A stretch of 64,000 nucleotides of DNA. Origin: Labrenzia sp. R4_2 (GTDB lineage Bacteria; Pseudomonadota; Alphaproteobacteria; Rhizobiales; Stappiaceae). Under the pieces are notes generated by a model, which saw nothing but the letters and a program-made list of their open reading frames with translations, searched no databases and was not told the origin of the DNA. Location of the stretch: NCBI RefSeq assembly GCF_017743865.1, contig NZ_JAGHRJ010000001.1, positions 992,001 through 1,056,000 of the forward strand. The letters are read 5' to 3'. Position numbers and translations under genes: made by a program. Shown here in pieces: positions 1 to 7,951 of this stretch (the first letter of the stretch is position 1; every line of letters begins with the position of its first letter).

Positions 1-352
1 CCTTTGCCTGGTCGACCTTGTCGCGAACGTCTGCAAGAGCCTCGTCCTTGTCGAACGAAATGTCGAACTCCAAGACGATACCGGCATGGCTTTCAGAGGC
101 AATCGCCGTGATTTCCTTCAGGCCATCCAACCCGCGCAGTTCGGTTTCCATCGGCCGCACGAGCAGGCGCTCGGCGTCTTCCGGAGAAATGCCCTGCTGG
201 GTGATCGAGATGTAGAAGATCGGGAGATCGATGTCGGGGCTGTCTTCCTTGGGGATCGACACATAGGTCATGACCCCTGCGGCCAGCAGCGCAAGCATCA
301 ACACGAAGACCGTCTTTGGACGGCGCAGAACGCCTTCAAGCATGTTGATCAT
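1..352 (-). CDS. RND-family efflux permease, N-terminal part (cut by window edge)
   Basis: The first 117 residues of an inner-membrane RND transporter (AcrB/MexF-like), read on the minus strand and running off the left edge. A first membrane helix lies at about residues 14-31. It is followed by the family hallmark PKEDSPDIDLP at about 34-44 and the region GISPEDAERL and RPMETELRGLDG, typical of the start of the porter domain. Its ATG overlaps the stop of the adaptor gene upstream in an ATGA, so the two are translationally coupled. With the adaptor it would form a proton-driven tripartite pump; no outer membrane channel is visible here. The substrate cannot be told from this fragment. Confidence 0.93.
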   Translation of the reverse strand, partial: MINMLEGVLRRPKTVFVLMLALLAAGVMTYVSIPKEDSPDIDLPIFYISITQQGISPEDAERLLVRPMETELRGLDGLKEITAIASESHAGIVLEFDISFDKDEALADVRDKVDQAK

Positions 353-1452
353 TGGCTGATCTCCGCGGTTTCAAACACCGGATCAACAAGAACGCCATCA
401 GAGACATATTCCTGTCCGACCACGATTGCATTGACGGTTTCCGGAAGGCCGCCGACCCACATGCCGTCCTGCTCTCCGCCGAGAACAGTGACTGGATAGA
501 ACACGGTGACATTGTCTTCGCCAACGCCGCGAATGCCGACCTGGCCGGTATCGTTCAGCGTCAGGATTGCCGGCGAGATCTTGTGCGCCTTCTCAACCGG
601 CAATGGCAGGCGGCTAACGGCCGTGACGCCATCACGGGCAACACCGTCTTCATTCGGGATTTCAACTTCGATCCGGAAGGTACGGGTGTCCGGATTGGCA
701 GAAGGCGAAATGTAACGGACATGACCTTCCAAAGTCTCGCCCGTCACAAGGACGACCTCAGCCGGCATGTTCAGGGAGATCTGGGCGATGTTCAGTTCGC
801 TCACATCACCGATAGCAATCATCGGATCGGAATTCACGACGGTTGCGCAGATGCTGCCCTTGTCGAGTTGGGCACCAATCTCTGCCATCGGGCTTTCGAT
901 CACACCATCAATCGGAGAACGGATTACGGTCTGGCGCAAGGCTCGTTCGGCTTCTTCCAACCGAGCCTTAGCCGCATCATGTTGTGCCTGAACCGTCATA
1001 ACCCGTGTCTCGGCAGTGAAACCCTTGCTACTCAGCTGCGTAGCTGCCTCTTTCAGCATCTCCGCCTCTGCAACTGCAGCCTTGGCTTCAAGGACCCGCG
1101 ATTCCCGCGCGCCGCGGTCAAGAACACACAGGATGTCTCCAGCAGCGACACGCGCACCCTCCCGGGCGGGACGGTCGACCACGTCATCTGTAATGTGTGA
1201 GCGAACGGCAACCTTTGCCTCGGCTTCCGTCCGGCCACGCACTTCCAGAACGGCTTGGCGTTCTTGCGCGGTGAGAGCCACAACCTGGACCTTGAACAGC
1301 TTGTCGGTTGCTTGCGCAACACGCTGAGCAGGAGAGGGCGCAGCATTTTCACCGTCGCCCACGCCACCGATCACCACGGTGCCGCTATACATCCACGCGC
1401 CAATACCGGCTGCAAGGCCGGCTGCAAGGATGTAGGAAAACTTGATACGCAT
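349..1452 (-). CDS. RND efflux periplasmic adaptor (membrane fusion protein, HlyD/AcrA type)
   Basis: A 367-residue adaptor that links an inner-membrane RND pump to an outer-membrane channel. An N-terminal signal or anchor helix comes first. Next are the biotinyl-lipoyl-like half (VRSHITDDVVDRPAREGARV), an alpha-helical hairpin rich in Ala, Glu and Lys (about residues 120-175), the second lipoyl half (VIRSPIDGVIES) and a beta-barrel domain. I chose the ATG at 1452 because GGAG sits nine bases before it; an in-frame TTG lies five codons upstream. It overlaps the permease by four bases and follows the PadR gene by 22 bases, so padR, adaptor and permease look like one operon. Confidence 0.93.
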   Translation of the reverse strand: MRIKFSYILAAGLAAGIGAWMYSGTVVIGGVGDGENAAPSPAQRVAQATDKLFKVQVVALTAQERQAVLEVRGRTEAEAKVAVRSHITDDVVDRPAREGARVAAGDILCVLDRGARESRVLEAKAAVAEAEMLKEAATQLSSKGFTAETRVMTVQAQHDAAKARLEEAERALRQTVIRSPIDGVIESPMAEIGAQLDKGSICATVVNSDPMIAIGDVSELNIAQISLNMPAEVVLVTGETLEGHVRYISPSANPDTRTFRIEVEIPNEDGVARDGVTAVSRLPLPVEKAHKISPAILTLNDTGQVGIRGVGEDNVTVFYPVTVLGGEQDGMWVGGLPETVNAIVVGQEYVSDGVLVDPVFETAEISQ

Positions 1453-1474
1453 TTCGGAGGTCTCCAAATCGGGC

Positions 1475-2032
1475 TTACTCGGCAGCGGCCTGGGAGGGGG
1501 CAGCTGCGTCTTCGGCGATCTTAATAAGGGCTTCCCCGTGGTCTTCGAGGTAGCGCAGTGTGAAATTCATGCAGGCAATCCCGTAATCGCGGGTCCAATC
1601 GGAGCCTGCATGTGTGCATCCGTTCTCATCATCAATTCCGCTTAACAAGCGGAGCTCTTCGTGAACCTGCGCCTTACGGCGTTCAAGGGCGCGGCGCAGG
1701 ACATCCGGCGGAAGTTTGGCAGCATTCAAGGCAATCAAGAGGAATGGGGACTTGAAGGTGTCCGGCGCTTGCGGTTCGCACAAGGACCGAATGAACTCGT
1801 CCCGCCCTGCCTGCGTTATGGAATAGACCTTGCGGGATGGTTTTCCAGCTTGCGGCTCTTCACGGACAGTCACCATGCCTTCCGCTTCCAGGCGCGCGAG
1901 GGCAGGGTAGATGGAGCCAAAGCTGGCGTCGTCGAAATAGCTGAACCGGCCTTCTGTCGATTCTTTGCGTATTTCGTATCCGGTGGCGTCCCCACCGGAC
2001 AGGATGGCTAGGCACAAACCGCGCACGCTCAT
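1475..2032 (-). CDS. PadR family transcriptional regulator
   Basis: A 185-residue PadR regulator. The winged-helix domain fills the first 85 or so residues, with the family pattern ATGYEIRKE, then FGSIYPALARLEAEGMV and a wing ending in SRKVYSITQAGRDEF. The C-terminal part is helical, as in the PadR C-terminal dimerisation domain. The start at 2032 has AAGGAG seven bases before it, better than the ATG at 2050. PadR proteins usually repress neighbouring efflux or phenolic-acid genes. As first gene of the operon with the RND adaptor and permease, it probably represses them and itself, with small hydrophobic ligands relieving repression. The ligand is unknown. Confidence 0.92.
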   Translation of the reverse strand: MSVRGLCLAILSGGDATGYEIRKESTEGRFSYFDDASFGSIYPALARLEAEGMVTVREEPQAGKPSRKVYSITQAGRDEFIRSLCEPQAPDTFKSPFLLIALNAAKLPPDVLRRALERRKAQVHEELRLLSGIDDENGCTHAGSDWTRDYGIACMNFTLRYLEDHGEALIKIAEDAAAPSQAAAE

Positions 2033-2122
2033 GATTGGCTCCTTCAGCATCTGTCGATGCCGCCAACAGCAAATCCGCGAGTCGCTTTGCTCGCGGCATT
2101 CGCAAAACTGTCATATACCGGA

Positions 2123-2147
2123 TCGATATATCGAACTAATATATATC
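2123..2147. promoter_or_regulatory. Candidate PadR operator palindromes
   Basis: Upstream of padR lies the perfect 12-bp palindrome TCGATATATCGA (2123-2134), and GATATAT (2125-2131) is mirrored by ATATATC (2141-2147). The AT-rich symmetric sequence, about 90 bp before the padR start, is where an autorepressor site would be expected. Assignment to PadR is inference from position. Confidence 0.4.
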
Positions 2148-2303
2148 AAACCGGCATTCCGCAAGGTGTACGCCTCGAAAAAGAAAGCGGATCCTTAATG
2201 GAACTTGTACGACACAGAATTACTGCGCGGATTTGACAGGTTGCGCTCGTCGGGTCGGGCCCTAAGCTTTTACAAAGGCGTCGAGAGACAAAGGGCTTCT
2301 GAA

Positions 2304-2678
2304 ATGACCGTGAAAGTAGATGCAATCGCAAAACGGTTTTTGCCAAAAGATCCGTTTTTCCGGCTCTTGGTCGTAAACAGTTTGGCAGGTGTCGGGATTT
2401 CCGGGCTGGTCGTTGGCGGCATTTTTTATTCGAACATCGGCAACCTGACAGTTCTGATTAGAGGCGATGACAGCCCTCTGGTGCCGATACTTATGCTCGT
2501 CGCTGGACTGGTCATTACACTGGTGTCGGTTGTTGTCGGCTCCGCGATCATGCTCCTTGGGGCTGATCAAACAAAAGGCGGACCGGGTTCGAAATTGCCG
2601 GCGATGTTTGAGCCGAGACTTGAGCCGATCCCGGTAAAGGCACAGACGGCGCGAGCGCACCGCCGTGAGGTTCGATAG
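2304..2678 (+). CDS. Small two-helix membrane protein, unknown function
   Basis: A 124-residue protein with two strongly hydrophobic segments (about residues 21-42 and 61-84) and a basic, Arg-rich tail, suggesting an inner-membrane hairpin with both ends in the cytoplasm. I took the ATG at 2304 (MTVKVDAIAKRFLPKDPFF) because the frame upstream to 2205 looks unlike a protein; no strong Shine-Dalgarno sequence supports either start. It diverges from the padR operon. I do not recognise the family, and neighbours give no clear role. Confidence 0.6.
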   Translation: MTVKVDAIAKRFLPKDPFFRLLVVNSLAGVGISGLVVGGIFYSNIGNLTVLIRGDDSPLVPILMLVAGLVITLVSVVVGSAIMLLGADQTKGGPGSKLPAMFEPRLEPIPVKAQTARAHRREVR

Positions 2679-2706
2679 GCTTGAAAAATAGAGCTCCGTC
2701 TCCGAT

Positions 2707-2728
2707 TGACCCACCTACGGATGGGTCA
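2707..2728. terminator. Short stem-loop between convergent genes
   Basis: TGACCCA and TGGGTCA form a 7-bp stem around an 8-base loop. It lies between the ends of the membrane protein gene (plus) and the small lipoprotein gene (minus). There is no clear T-run, so a terminator role is only likely by position. Confidence 0.3.
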
Positions 2729-2737
2729 CATTGACTG

Positions 2738-2887
2738 CTATTCCGATCTGCCAAAAAAAGCGCCGACTGTCTGCGGGTCAACCTGATATTGCGGGCTTGG
2801 CTGAACAAACAGCGTCATGACACATGCTGCCAATATGAGCAGCAAACCCAGTGACGAAAGCCTCATTTCGCCGCTCCTGTCAAACAT
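2738..2887 (-). CDS. Small predicted lipoprotein (49 aa)
   Basis: A short frame of 49 residues. It begins MFDRSGEMRLSSLGLLLIL and continues AACVMTLF, so the hydrophobic stretch ends in LAAC, a good lipobox for signal peptidase II (Cys at residue 22). An almost ideal AAGGAG lies seven bases before the ATG at 2887; a second ATG at residue 8 also has a GGAG. The mature part would be only about 28 residues, ending VGAFFGRSE. Function unknown. Gene reality rests on the ribosome site and the lipobox together. Confidence 0.6.
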   Translation of the reverse strand: MFDRSGEMRLSSLGLLLILAACVMTLFVQPSPQYQVDPQTVGAFFGRSE

Positions 2888-3140
2888 GTGTATCTCCTTG
2901 AAGTTCTGCCGCGTTGTAAGGGTGCACTCCGTAAAACTACGGTAATTCTTCCTGTAAAACTTTATCGATCGGCAAATTGAGGTGAGAGCTCGCCTCTAAA
3001 TTGCGTCTTTGATTGTGTTCGGGATCGCCCAGCCGTTAACCATCACAGGGAAAATACCGGCGCGCAAACAGGTGGCCATCTTGCGTTTCGTTGCACCCAC
3101 AATTACCAACAATCACGTGTTAATGAGTTGTTAACCTACC

Positions 3141-3530
3141 GTGGGGGTTGTGGTGGGATATTTCCTGAGAAATTTTCATATCTTTGTTTTTACGTTCGTT
3201 TTTATTGCTGGTGCGGTTTGGGTCGGTCTTAATCCTGATCAGACTGTGACCATGATAAAGCCAATGGTTGAGGATGCTGAAGAGCTCGCTCAGATGGCTG
3301 AAACGGTCTATGTGGCGGTTGCCAGTATAAACTTTGAGGCGTCTGTGAATGAGGCGATCGTTGTCTACACAGCAGCTCTGCGCATGCCGAGCATGGTTCT
3401 GGAGCGTGTGGACCACAACCTGAAGGACGTAGCGGAACGTATAGCAGGGTTCAGCAGCCATTCAGTCGCGCCGCCGTCCGCAGACAAGCTTACGCTTCGC
3501 GAAGTCAGTGCCAAGCTGAAAGACCTCTAA
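3141..3530 (+). CDS. Small single-pass membrane protein, unknown function
   Basis: A 129-residue protein with a GTG start and one hydrophobic helix at about residues 11-30. The rest is a mostly helical, acidic region (VEDAEELAQMAETVYVAV) and then a Ser- and Lys-rich tail. Codon use is more AT-rich than in nearby core genes. Two further in-frame GTG codons lie three and four codons downstream, so the exact start is uncertain and the ribosome site is weak. It converges with manC, about 30 bases away. I do not recognise it. Confidence 0.55.
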   Translation: MGVVVGYFLRNFHIFVFTFVFIAGAVWVGLNPDQTVTMIKPMVEDAEELAQMAETVYVAVASINFEASVNEAIVVYTAALRMPSMVLERVDHNLKDVAERIAGFSSHSVAPPSADKLTLREVSAKLKDL

Positions 3531-3559
3531 CACCCATTGGTTGGAGGATCGCCGCTCCT

Positions 3560-4945
3560 TCAGGAATGACGAACGATATCGTCTTCCTGAAGATAGGTTC
3601 CGGATTGCACCTCGATCATTCGGACCGGAATGCGGCCGGGATTGTGCAGAGTATGCTGCGCTCCGAGCGGGACATATGCCGACTGGTTTTCCGTCAGGAG
3701 GCTCACCTGACCATTGATGGTGATCTCCAGCGTCCCGGAGACGACGACCCAATGCTCGGCGCGGTGCAAATGGCTCTGGAGGCTGAGGCGCTTTCCAGGT
3801 TTGATCATCATGGACTGAACGGCAAACCGGTCGCCCGCATTGATCCGCTCGGTGTAGCCCCATGGCCGGTAGGTGCGCGGATGCCGCTCGGTTTCGCTGC
3901 GCCCCTCCGATTCAAGCTGCTCGACCACTTTCTTAACATCCTGCGCCTTGTCCTTGTGGGCAACCAGCACACTGTCTGTGGTCGCAATCACCATGACATC
4001 TTCCAGGCCGATGACGGACACCAGTCTTTGGTCGGCATAGGCAAGGCATTCCTTGCAGTCGAGGAAACGGGCATCGCCGATCGCCGAGTTTCCGCTGCTG
4101 TCCTTATCAAGCACACCCCAGATCGCTGACCAGGAACCGAGATCATCCCAATCGGGAGCCATCGGCGCACAAACAACGTTGTCTGCCTTCTCCATGATCG
4201 CATAGTCGATTGAAATGTTTTCAAGCGCTGCAAAGCCGTCTTCATCGAGGCGGGTGAAGTCCAGATCACCATGGCGTGTGGCCATCAGCGCGGTAATCGC
4301 CTCCGACAAAGCTGGTTGGTAAGTCTTGAAGGCCTCAATCATTGTCTTCGCCGAATAGAGAAAAATCCCGGCATTCCAGACATGAGCGCCGTCGGCCAAG
4401 AAGGCTTTTGCCCGCTCAAGGTCCGGCTTTTCAACAAAAGCTGCCACGCCGCGAACCGGGTCGCTGCCCGGCTCCAGTTTGATATATCCGTATCCTGTGT
4501 TGGGCTCTGTCGGCGTGATGCCGAATGTGACGATTTTGCCCGACAGAGCAGCGTCCCGCGCGTGGTGAACTGCCGTCATGAACACATCTTCCTTGCCGAT
4601 CAGGTGGTCTGACGGAAGAAGCAGGATCAGGGCATTCGGATCCTCTTCATACGCCAGCAACGCGGCCATGAGGGCAGGCGGGGCGGTGTTCCGGCCCACC
4701 GGCTCCAGCAGGATTGTTGTGGCTGCAGTGTCGATCTCGGCAAGCTGTTCGCCCATCAGGAAGCGATGGCTGTCGCCGCCGATTACGATCGGGTCGGAAA
4801 ATCCTTCGCCCGCGACTCGCTTGCAGGTCTTTTGGAACAGGCTCTCGCCGCCGAATATTGGCAAAAACTGCTTCGGGCGGTCTTTGCGGGACAGCGGCCA
4901 AAGGCGGGATCCAATACCACCAGACAAAATGCAGGGATAAATCAT
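3560..4945 (-). CDS. manC: Mannose-1-phosphate guanylyltransferase / mannose-6-phosphate isomerase
   Basis: A 461-residue bifunctional enzyme making GDP-mannose from mannose-1-phosphate and GTP, and interconverting fructose-6-P and mannose-6-P, in the cytoplasm. The N-terminal nucleotidyltransferase shows LSGGIGSRLWPLSRKDRPKQ near residue 7 and the FVEKP motif. The C-terminal type II isomerase cupin shows RPWGYTERI, KPGKRLSLQSHLHRAEHWV and GAQHTLHNPG. Length matches the family. I chose the ATG at 4945, where similarity begins (MIYPCILSGG) and an AGGA lies about ten bases before it; the open frame upstream is not protein-like. GDP-mannose feeds exopolysaccharide or LPS; no other glycan genes are adjacent. 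Also known as cpsB, xanB or algA. Confidence 0.95.
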   Translation of the reverse strand: MIYPCILSGGIGSRLWPLSRKDRPKQFLPIFGGESLFQKTCKRVAGEGFSDPIVIGGDSHRFLMGEQLAEIDTAATTILLEPVGRNTAPPALMAALLAYEEDPNALILLLPSDHLIGKEDVFMTAVHHARDAALSGKIVTFGITPTEPNTGYGYIKLEPGSDPVRGVAAFVEKPDLERAKAFLADGAHVWNAGIFLYSAKTMIEAFKTYQPALSEAITALMATRHGDLDFTRLDEDGFAALENISIDYAIMEKADNVVCAPMAPDWDDLGSWSAIWGVLDKDSSGNSAIGDARFLDCKECLAYADQRLVSVIGLEDVMVIATTDSVLVAHKDKAQDVKKVVEQLESEGRSETERHPRTYRPWGYTERINAGDRFAVQSMMIKPGKRLSLQSHLHRAEHWVVVSGTLEITINGQVSLLTENQSAYVPLGAQHTLHNPGRIPVRMIEVQSGTYLQEDDIVRHS

Positions 4946-5055
4946 CGAGCCGATTCCTGATGTGAAATTCAATGCTTGTTTGTAAGCGGATAGTTTGCAG
5001 GGAAGTGTTAACAGCGCAGCAGCAGCTTGCAACCGGAGACATGAAACAGTACTTA

Positions 5056-5070
5056 CGTAATAATATAACA
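5056..5070. promoter_or_regulatory. Candidate Zur box upstream of znuC
   Basis: The 15-mer CGTAATAATATAACA, read on the minus strand as TGTTATATTATTACG, matches the 7-1-7 inverted repeat of Zur sites (TGTTATAnTATAACA) at 12 of 15 positions. It lies 35-49 bp before the znuC start and about 110 bp before divergent manC. Zur is encoded in the same operon. A match by eye only. Confidence 0.55.
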
Positions 5071-5104
5071 CTCTGGGGCAAAGAATCCCCAATAGGCGAT
5101 TTGA

Positions 5105-5983
5105 ATGAGCGAAGCAGCCGACAATCTGGTGCAGTTGACCCGGGCCGGGATCCAAAAGAGCGGAAGCTGGCTTGTGCGCGGTGTCGATTTGACCGTTTCA
5201 CCTGGTGAAATCGTCACCCTCATAGGTCCGAACGGTTCCGGAAAGTCGACGACGGCGAAAATGGCGTTGGGGATCCATAAGCCAACAGAAGGCTCTGCTG
5301 TTCGGCGCAATGGTCTCTCTGTTGGGTATGTTCCGCAGAACCTGTCGATAGACTGGACGCTGCCGTTGAACGTCAAAAGGTTCATGCGGCTCACTAATCC
5401 TTTGTCCGATGCTGAATGCATGGCCGCGCTTGAGCGCACCGGTGCGGCCCGATTGGTCGGCGAGGAAATGCGCACGCTGTCTGGCGGCGAGCTTCAAAGA
5501 GTGATGTTGGCGCGCGCTATCGCGCGGTCGCCGGACCTCCTTGTTCTGGATGAACCGGTACAAGGCGTCGATTATGCCGGCGAGATTGCGATTTACGGCC
5601 TGATTTCAGAGATCCGGAATACGGTCGGATGCGGCATCTTGATGATTTCACACGACCTGCACGTGGTCATGGCGGCGGCGGATCAAGTGGTGTGCCTGAA
5701 TGGTCATGTGTGCTGCCGCGGCACACCATCTGATGTCAGCAGGGACGAGAATTATCAGCAATTGTTTGGCACCCGGGCGGGTGGTGCGTTGGCGGTCTAT
5801 GAGCACCATCATGATCATGTTCATCTGCCTGACGGCCGGGTTCGCCATTCTGACGGCACGGTCTGCGACCATTGCCCTGGAGAGCATGACCACATGCATG
5901 AGGCTCACGGGATATCCGGGGGGCAACCTTCGGACGAAACAGCCCCTCATAAACGGGTCGCGGGCGGTGTAGCCGATGCTTGA
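5105..5983 (+). CDS. znuC: Zinc ABC transporter ATP-binding protein ZnuC
   Basis: A 292-residue ATPase of a high-affinity zinc importer. Walker A GPNGSGKST is at 41-49, the Q-loop near 78, the signature LSGGE at 125-129, Walker B LLVLDE at 145-150 and the switch His at 183. The C-terminal tail (about 234-267) is rich in His with several Cys (EHHHDHVH, CDHCPGEHDHMHEAH), a feature of many alphaproteobacterial ZnuC proteins and a likely zinc-sensing or zinc-storing region. It overlaps znuB by eight bases. Placement with znuB and zur makes zinc the most probable substrate; manganese is less likely. Confidence 0.94.
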   Translation: MSEAADNLVQLTRAGIQKSGSWLVRGVDLTVSPGEIVTLIGPNGSGKSTTAKMALGIHKPTEGSAVRRNGLSVGYVPQNLSIDWTLPLNVKRFMRLTNPLSDAECMAALERTGAARLVGEEMRTLSGGELQRVMLARAIARSPDLLVLDEPVQGVDYAGEIAIYGLISEIRNTVGCGILMISHDLHVVMAAADQVVCLNGHVCCRGTPSDVSRDENYQQLFGTRAGGALAVYEHHHDHVHLPDGRVRHSDGTVCDHCPGEHDHMHEAHGISGGQPSDETAPHKRVAGGVADA

Positions 5984-6800
5984 TGATTTCTTCACGCGGG
6001 CGTTAATCGCAGGCATTGGTGTGGCTTTGGTCGCAGGACCATTGGGATGTTTCGTGGTCTGGCGCCGCATGGCTTATTTTGGGGATACGTTAGCACATGC
6101 AGCGCTGTTGGGTGTCGCTTTGGCGTTTTTGCTGGATGTGAATACGACGCTTGCCGTGGCTGCTGCTTCCGTTGTTTTGTCCATGTTGCTGCTGGCTCTT
6201 CGCCAAAGAGGGAATCTGCCATCAGATGCTTTGCTTGGGCTCCTATCACATTCAGCGTTGGCCATTGGTTTGGTCTGCATGGCGTTTATGACGTGGGTGA
6301 ATTTCGACCTCCAAGGAATCTTGTTCGGCGATATTCTCTCTGTCACTCGTCTCGATATCGCTATCATTTATGGTGGGGGAGCCATCGTTTTGGCGGGCCT
6401 GATTTGGATATGGCGAAGCCTGTTTGCGGCGACTGTCAGTTCCGATCTTGCAGGCGCGGAAGGGTTGCGTCCGGATTTTGCAGAGCTTGTGTTCATGCTG
6501 CTAACTGCCATAGTCATCGCAATCGCATTGAAAGTAGTCGGAGCGCTCCTTATTACAGCGCTGTTGATAATACCGGCGGCCGCCGTTCGGCGCCTTTCAG
6601 CGTCACCAGAGCAGATGGCGGTCTTCGCAAGTCTGGCTGGGATCGTTGCGGTTGTTGCCGGACTTTACAGTTCTCTTTACTACGATACGCCATCAGGGCC
6701 GTCGATTGTGGTCGCTGCCATGCTTCTTTTTGCGCTCAGCCTTTTTCCGGTTCGAAGGTTGATCAAAAAACTGACCGCTGAAAACCGGGGAGGGATTTAG
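5976..6800 (+). CDS. znuB: Zinc ABC transporter permease ZnuB
   Basis: A 274-residue ABC-3 family membrane permease with about eight hydrophobic helices. It has the typical start MLDDFFTRALIAGIG, the motif WRRMAYFGDTLAHAALLG near residues 30-47, and LLITALLIIPAAAVR near 193-207. It would carry zinc through the inner membrane, driven by ZnuC. The gene starts inside the end of znuC and is followed after three bases by zur. The periplasmic binding protein ZnuA needed for this system is not in the window. Confidence 0.94.
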   Translation: MLDDFFTRALIAGIGVALVAGPLGCFVVWRRMAYFGDTLAHAALLGVALAFLLDVNTTLAVAAASVVLSMLLLALRQRGNLPSDALLGLLSHSALAIGLVCMAFMTWVNFDLQGILFGDILSVTRLDIAIIYGGGAIVLAGLIWIWRSLFAATVSSDLAGAEGLRPDFAELVFMLLTAIVIAIALKVVGALLITALLIIPAAAVRRLSASPEQMAVFASLAGIVAVVAGLYSSLYYDTPSGPSIVVAAMLLFALSLFPVRRLIKKLTAENRGGI

Positions 6801-6803
6801 GAC

Positions 6804-7214
6804 ATGGCGCATGCCCACCCGGATCTGACAAAAAACCAGGCGCTGGTGTTCGGTAAACTTTCCGACGCCAGCGGCCCGCTGACAGCCTATGCCCTTCTCG
6901 ACGACTTGCGTGAGAAGGGGTTTCGCGCGCCGCTTCAGGTCTACCGGGCGTTGGATAAGCTGGTCGACTACGGTCTGGTGCATCGCCTTGAAAGCCTGAA
7001 CGCCTTTGTTGCCTGCCGCCATAAAGGCTGTGCAGATCACAAGACCGCAGCTTTTGCGATCTGCGAGACGTGCGGCAACGTTCAGGAGTTTTCTCCGGAT
7101 CGCGCTATGGAAGACTTGCTCAAGTGGACGAAAGAGCAGGAGTTTAAACTGTCGCGCACGACCATCGAACTGCGCGGGCTCTGCAAGGTCTGTTCAGCGT
7201 CTCAACAAGTTTAA
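6804..7214 (+). CDS. zur: Zinc uptake regulator Zur (Fur family)
   Basis: A 136-residue Fur-family repressor. The winged helix fills about residues 8-70 (LTAYALLDDLREKG and QVYRALDKLVDYGLVHRLES). Metal ligands are visible as C71, H73, C76 and H79, and two CxxC pairs at 87-90 and 127-130, the structural zinc site. With zinc bound it would repress znuCB-zur through the site near 5056. Being third in the operon it would repress its own synthesis. Identification as Zur rather than Fur or Mur rests on the ZnuCB context and the cysteine pattern. Confidence 0.93.
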   Translation: MAHAHPDLTKNQALVFGKLSDASGPLTAYALLDDLREKGFRAPLQVYRALDKLVDYGLVHRLESLNAFVACRHKGCADHKTAAFAICETCGNVQEFSPDRAMEDLLKWTKEQEFKLSRTTIELRGLCKVCSASQQV

Positions 7215-7696
7215 CCTGCCAGAACCGGCGCAATCAGCGAGACAACCACGGCAACAGTGACCGGAATGCGCAGTTTCGGATACCAGCGCGGTGCAGAATG
7301 CGACTGCGTTCGCCAGAGATCATATCCGAGCCATGCCAGGAAACAGGCGGTAAGCGCCAGCGCGGTCCACATCCCGCTCAAGAACAATGCGAGCCAGCCA
7401 AAGATGGATGGCAAGACGCCAATTACCAGCCGCACTGGCGACACCGGGCGCGACTGCACAAACGTCATGGCAAATTCCCACCCCCAATAAATCCCGCCGA
7501 GAAAAGACAGGATCACGGCGGCGTAGGCGTGCTGGGCCGGCAAGATCCAAGCCTGAGCCTCTGCCGGAAGAAACACGGCTCCAAATGACAGGGCTCCGAA
7601 GGGAAGAAACCCTGCGGCTGTGAGCAAGAAAACAGTCAGAGGCACATCATCATGTGAAACGATTGGGCGGGTGGTTGCTTCGGCGCTGTTTGCCAT
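7211..7696 (-). CDS. DUF3429 domain membrane protein
   Basis: A 161-residue protein with about five hydrophobic helices and the DUF3429 pattern: LTAAGFLPFGALSFG near the start and YAAVILSFLGGIYWGWEFA in the second helix. Members are small inner-membrane proteins of unknown function found across proteobacteria. Its stop overlaps that of zur by four bases on the opposite strand, so the two genes converge. It appears to be a single-gene unit. Confidence 0.85.
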   Translation of the reverse strand: MANSAEATTRPIVSHDDVPLTVFLLTAAGFLPFGALSFGAVFLPAEAQAWILPAQHAYAAVILSFLGGIYWGWEFAMTFVQSRPVSPVRLVIGVLPSIFGWLALFLSGMWTALALTACFLAWLGYDLWRTQSHSAPRWYPKLRIPVTVAVVVSLIAPVLAG

Positions 7697-7951
7697 GAAG
7701 TCTTCTCCGGAAAAGCGTACCTCTGGCTTACGTGGTGAAGGGACTCCCAGATCAGGGGTTTCTCGGTTTCAAGCCGTTTGAGCATTGGTTGCTTTAGCTA
7801 GGCAATAACAACCGCAGCCACGATATTCTGGACTGCGTTTCGGATACAGACGACGGAACCCTCGTTGTTTTTGCCCGTCTTGTTGGGGTTCGCGTCTTCG
7901 GTGTCTAATTGATTTGCGAAAACGATATAGAAAGCACCGGAGCCCCCCGCC

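Noticed and set aside
352..1200. Plus-strand frame of 282 codons opposite the efflux adaptor
   Set aside because: It lies antisense to a well supported adaptor gene and the translation has no protein-like motifs.
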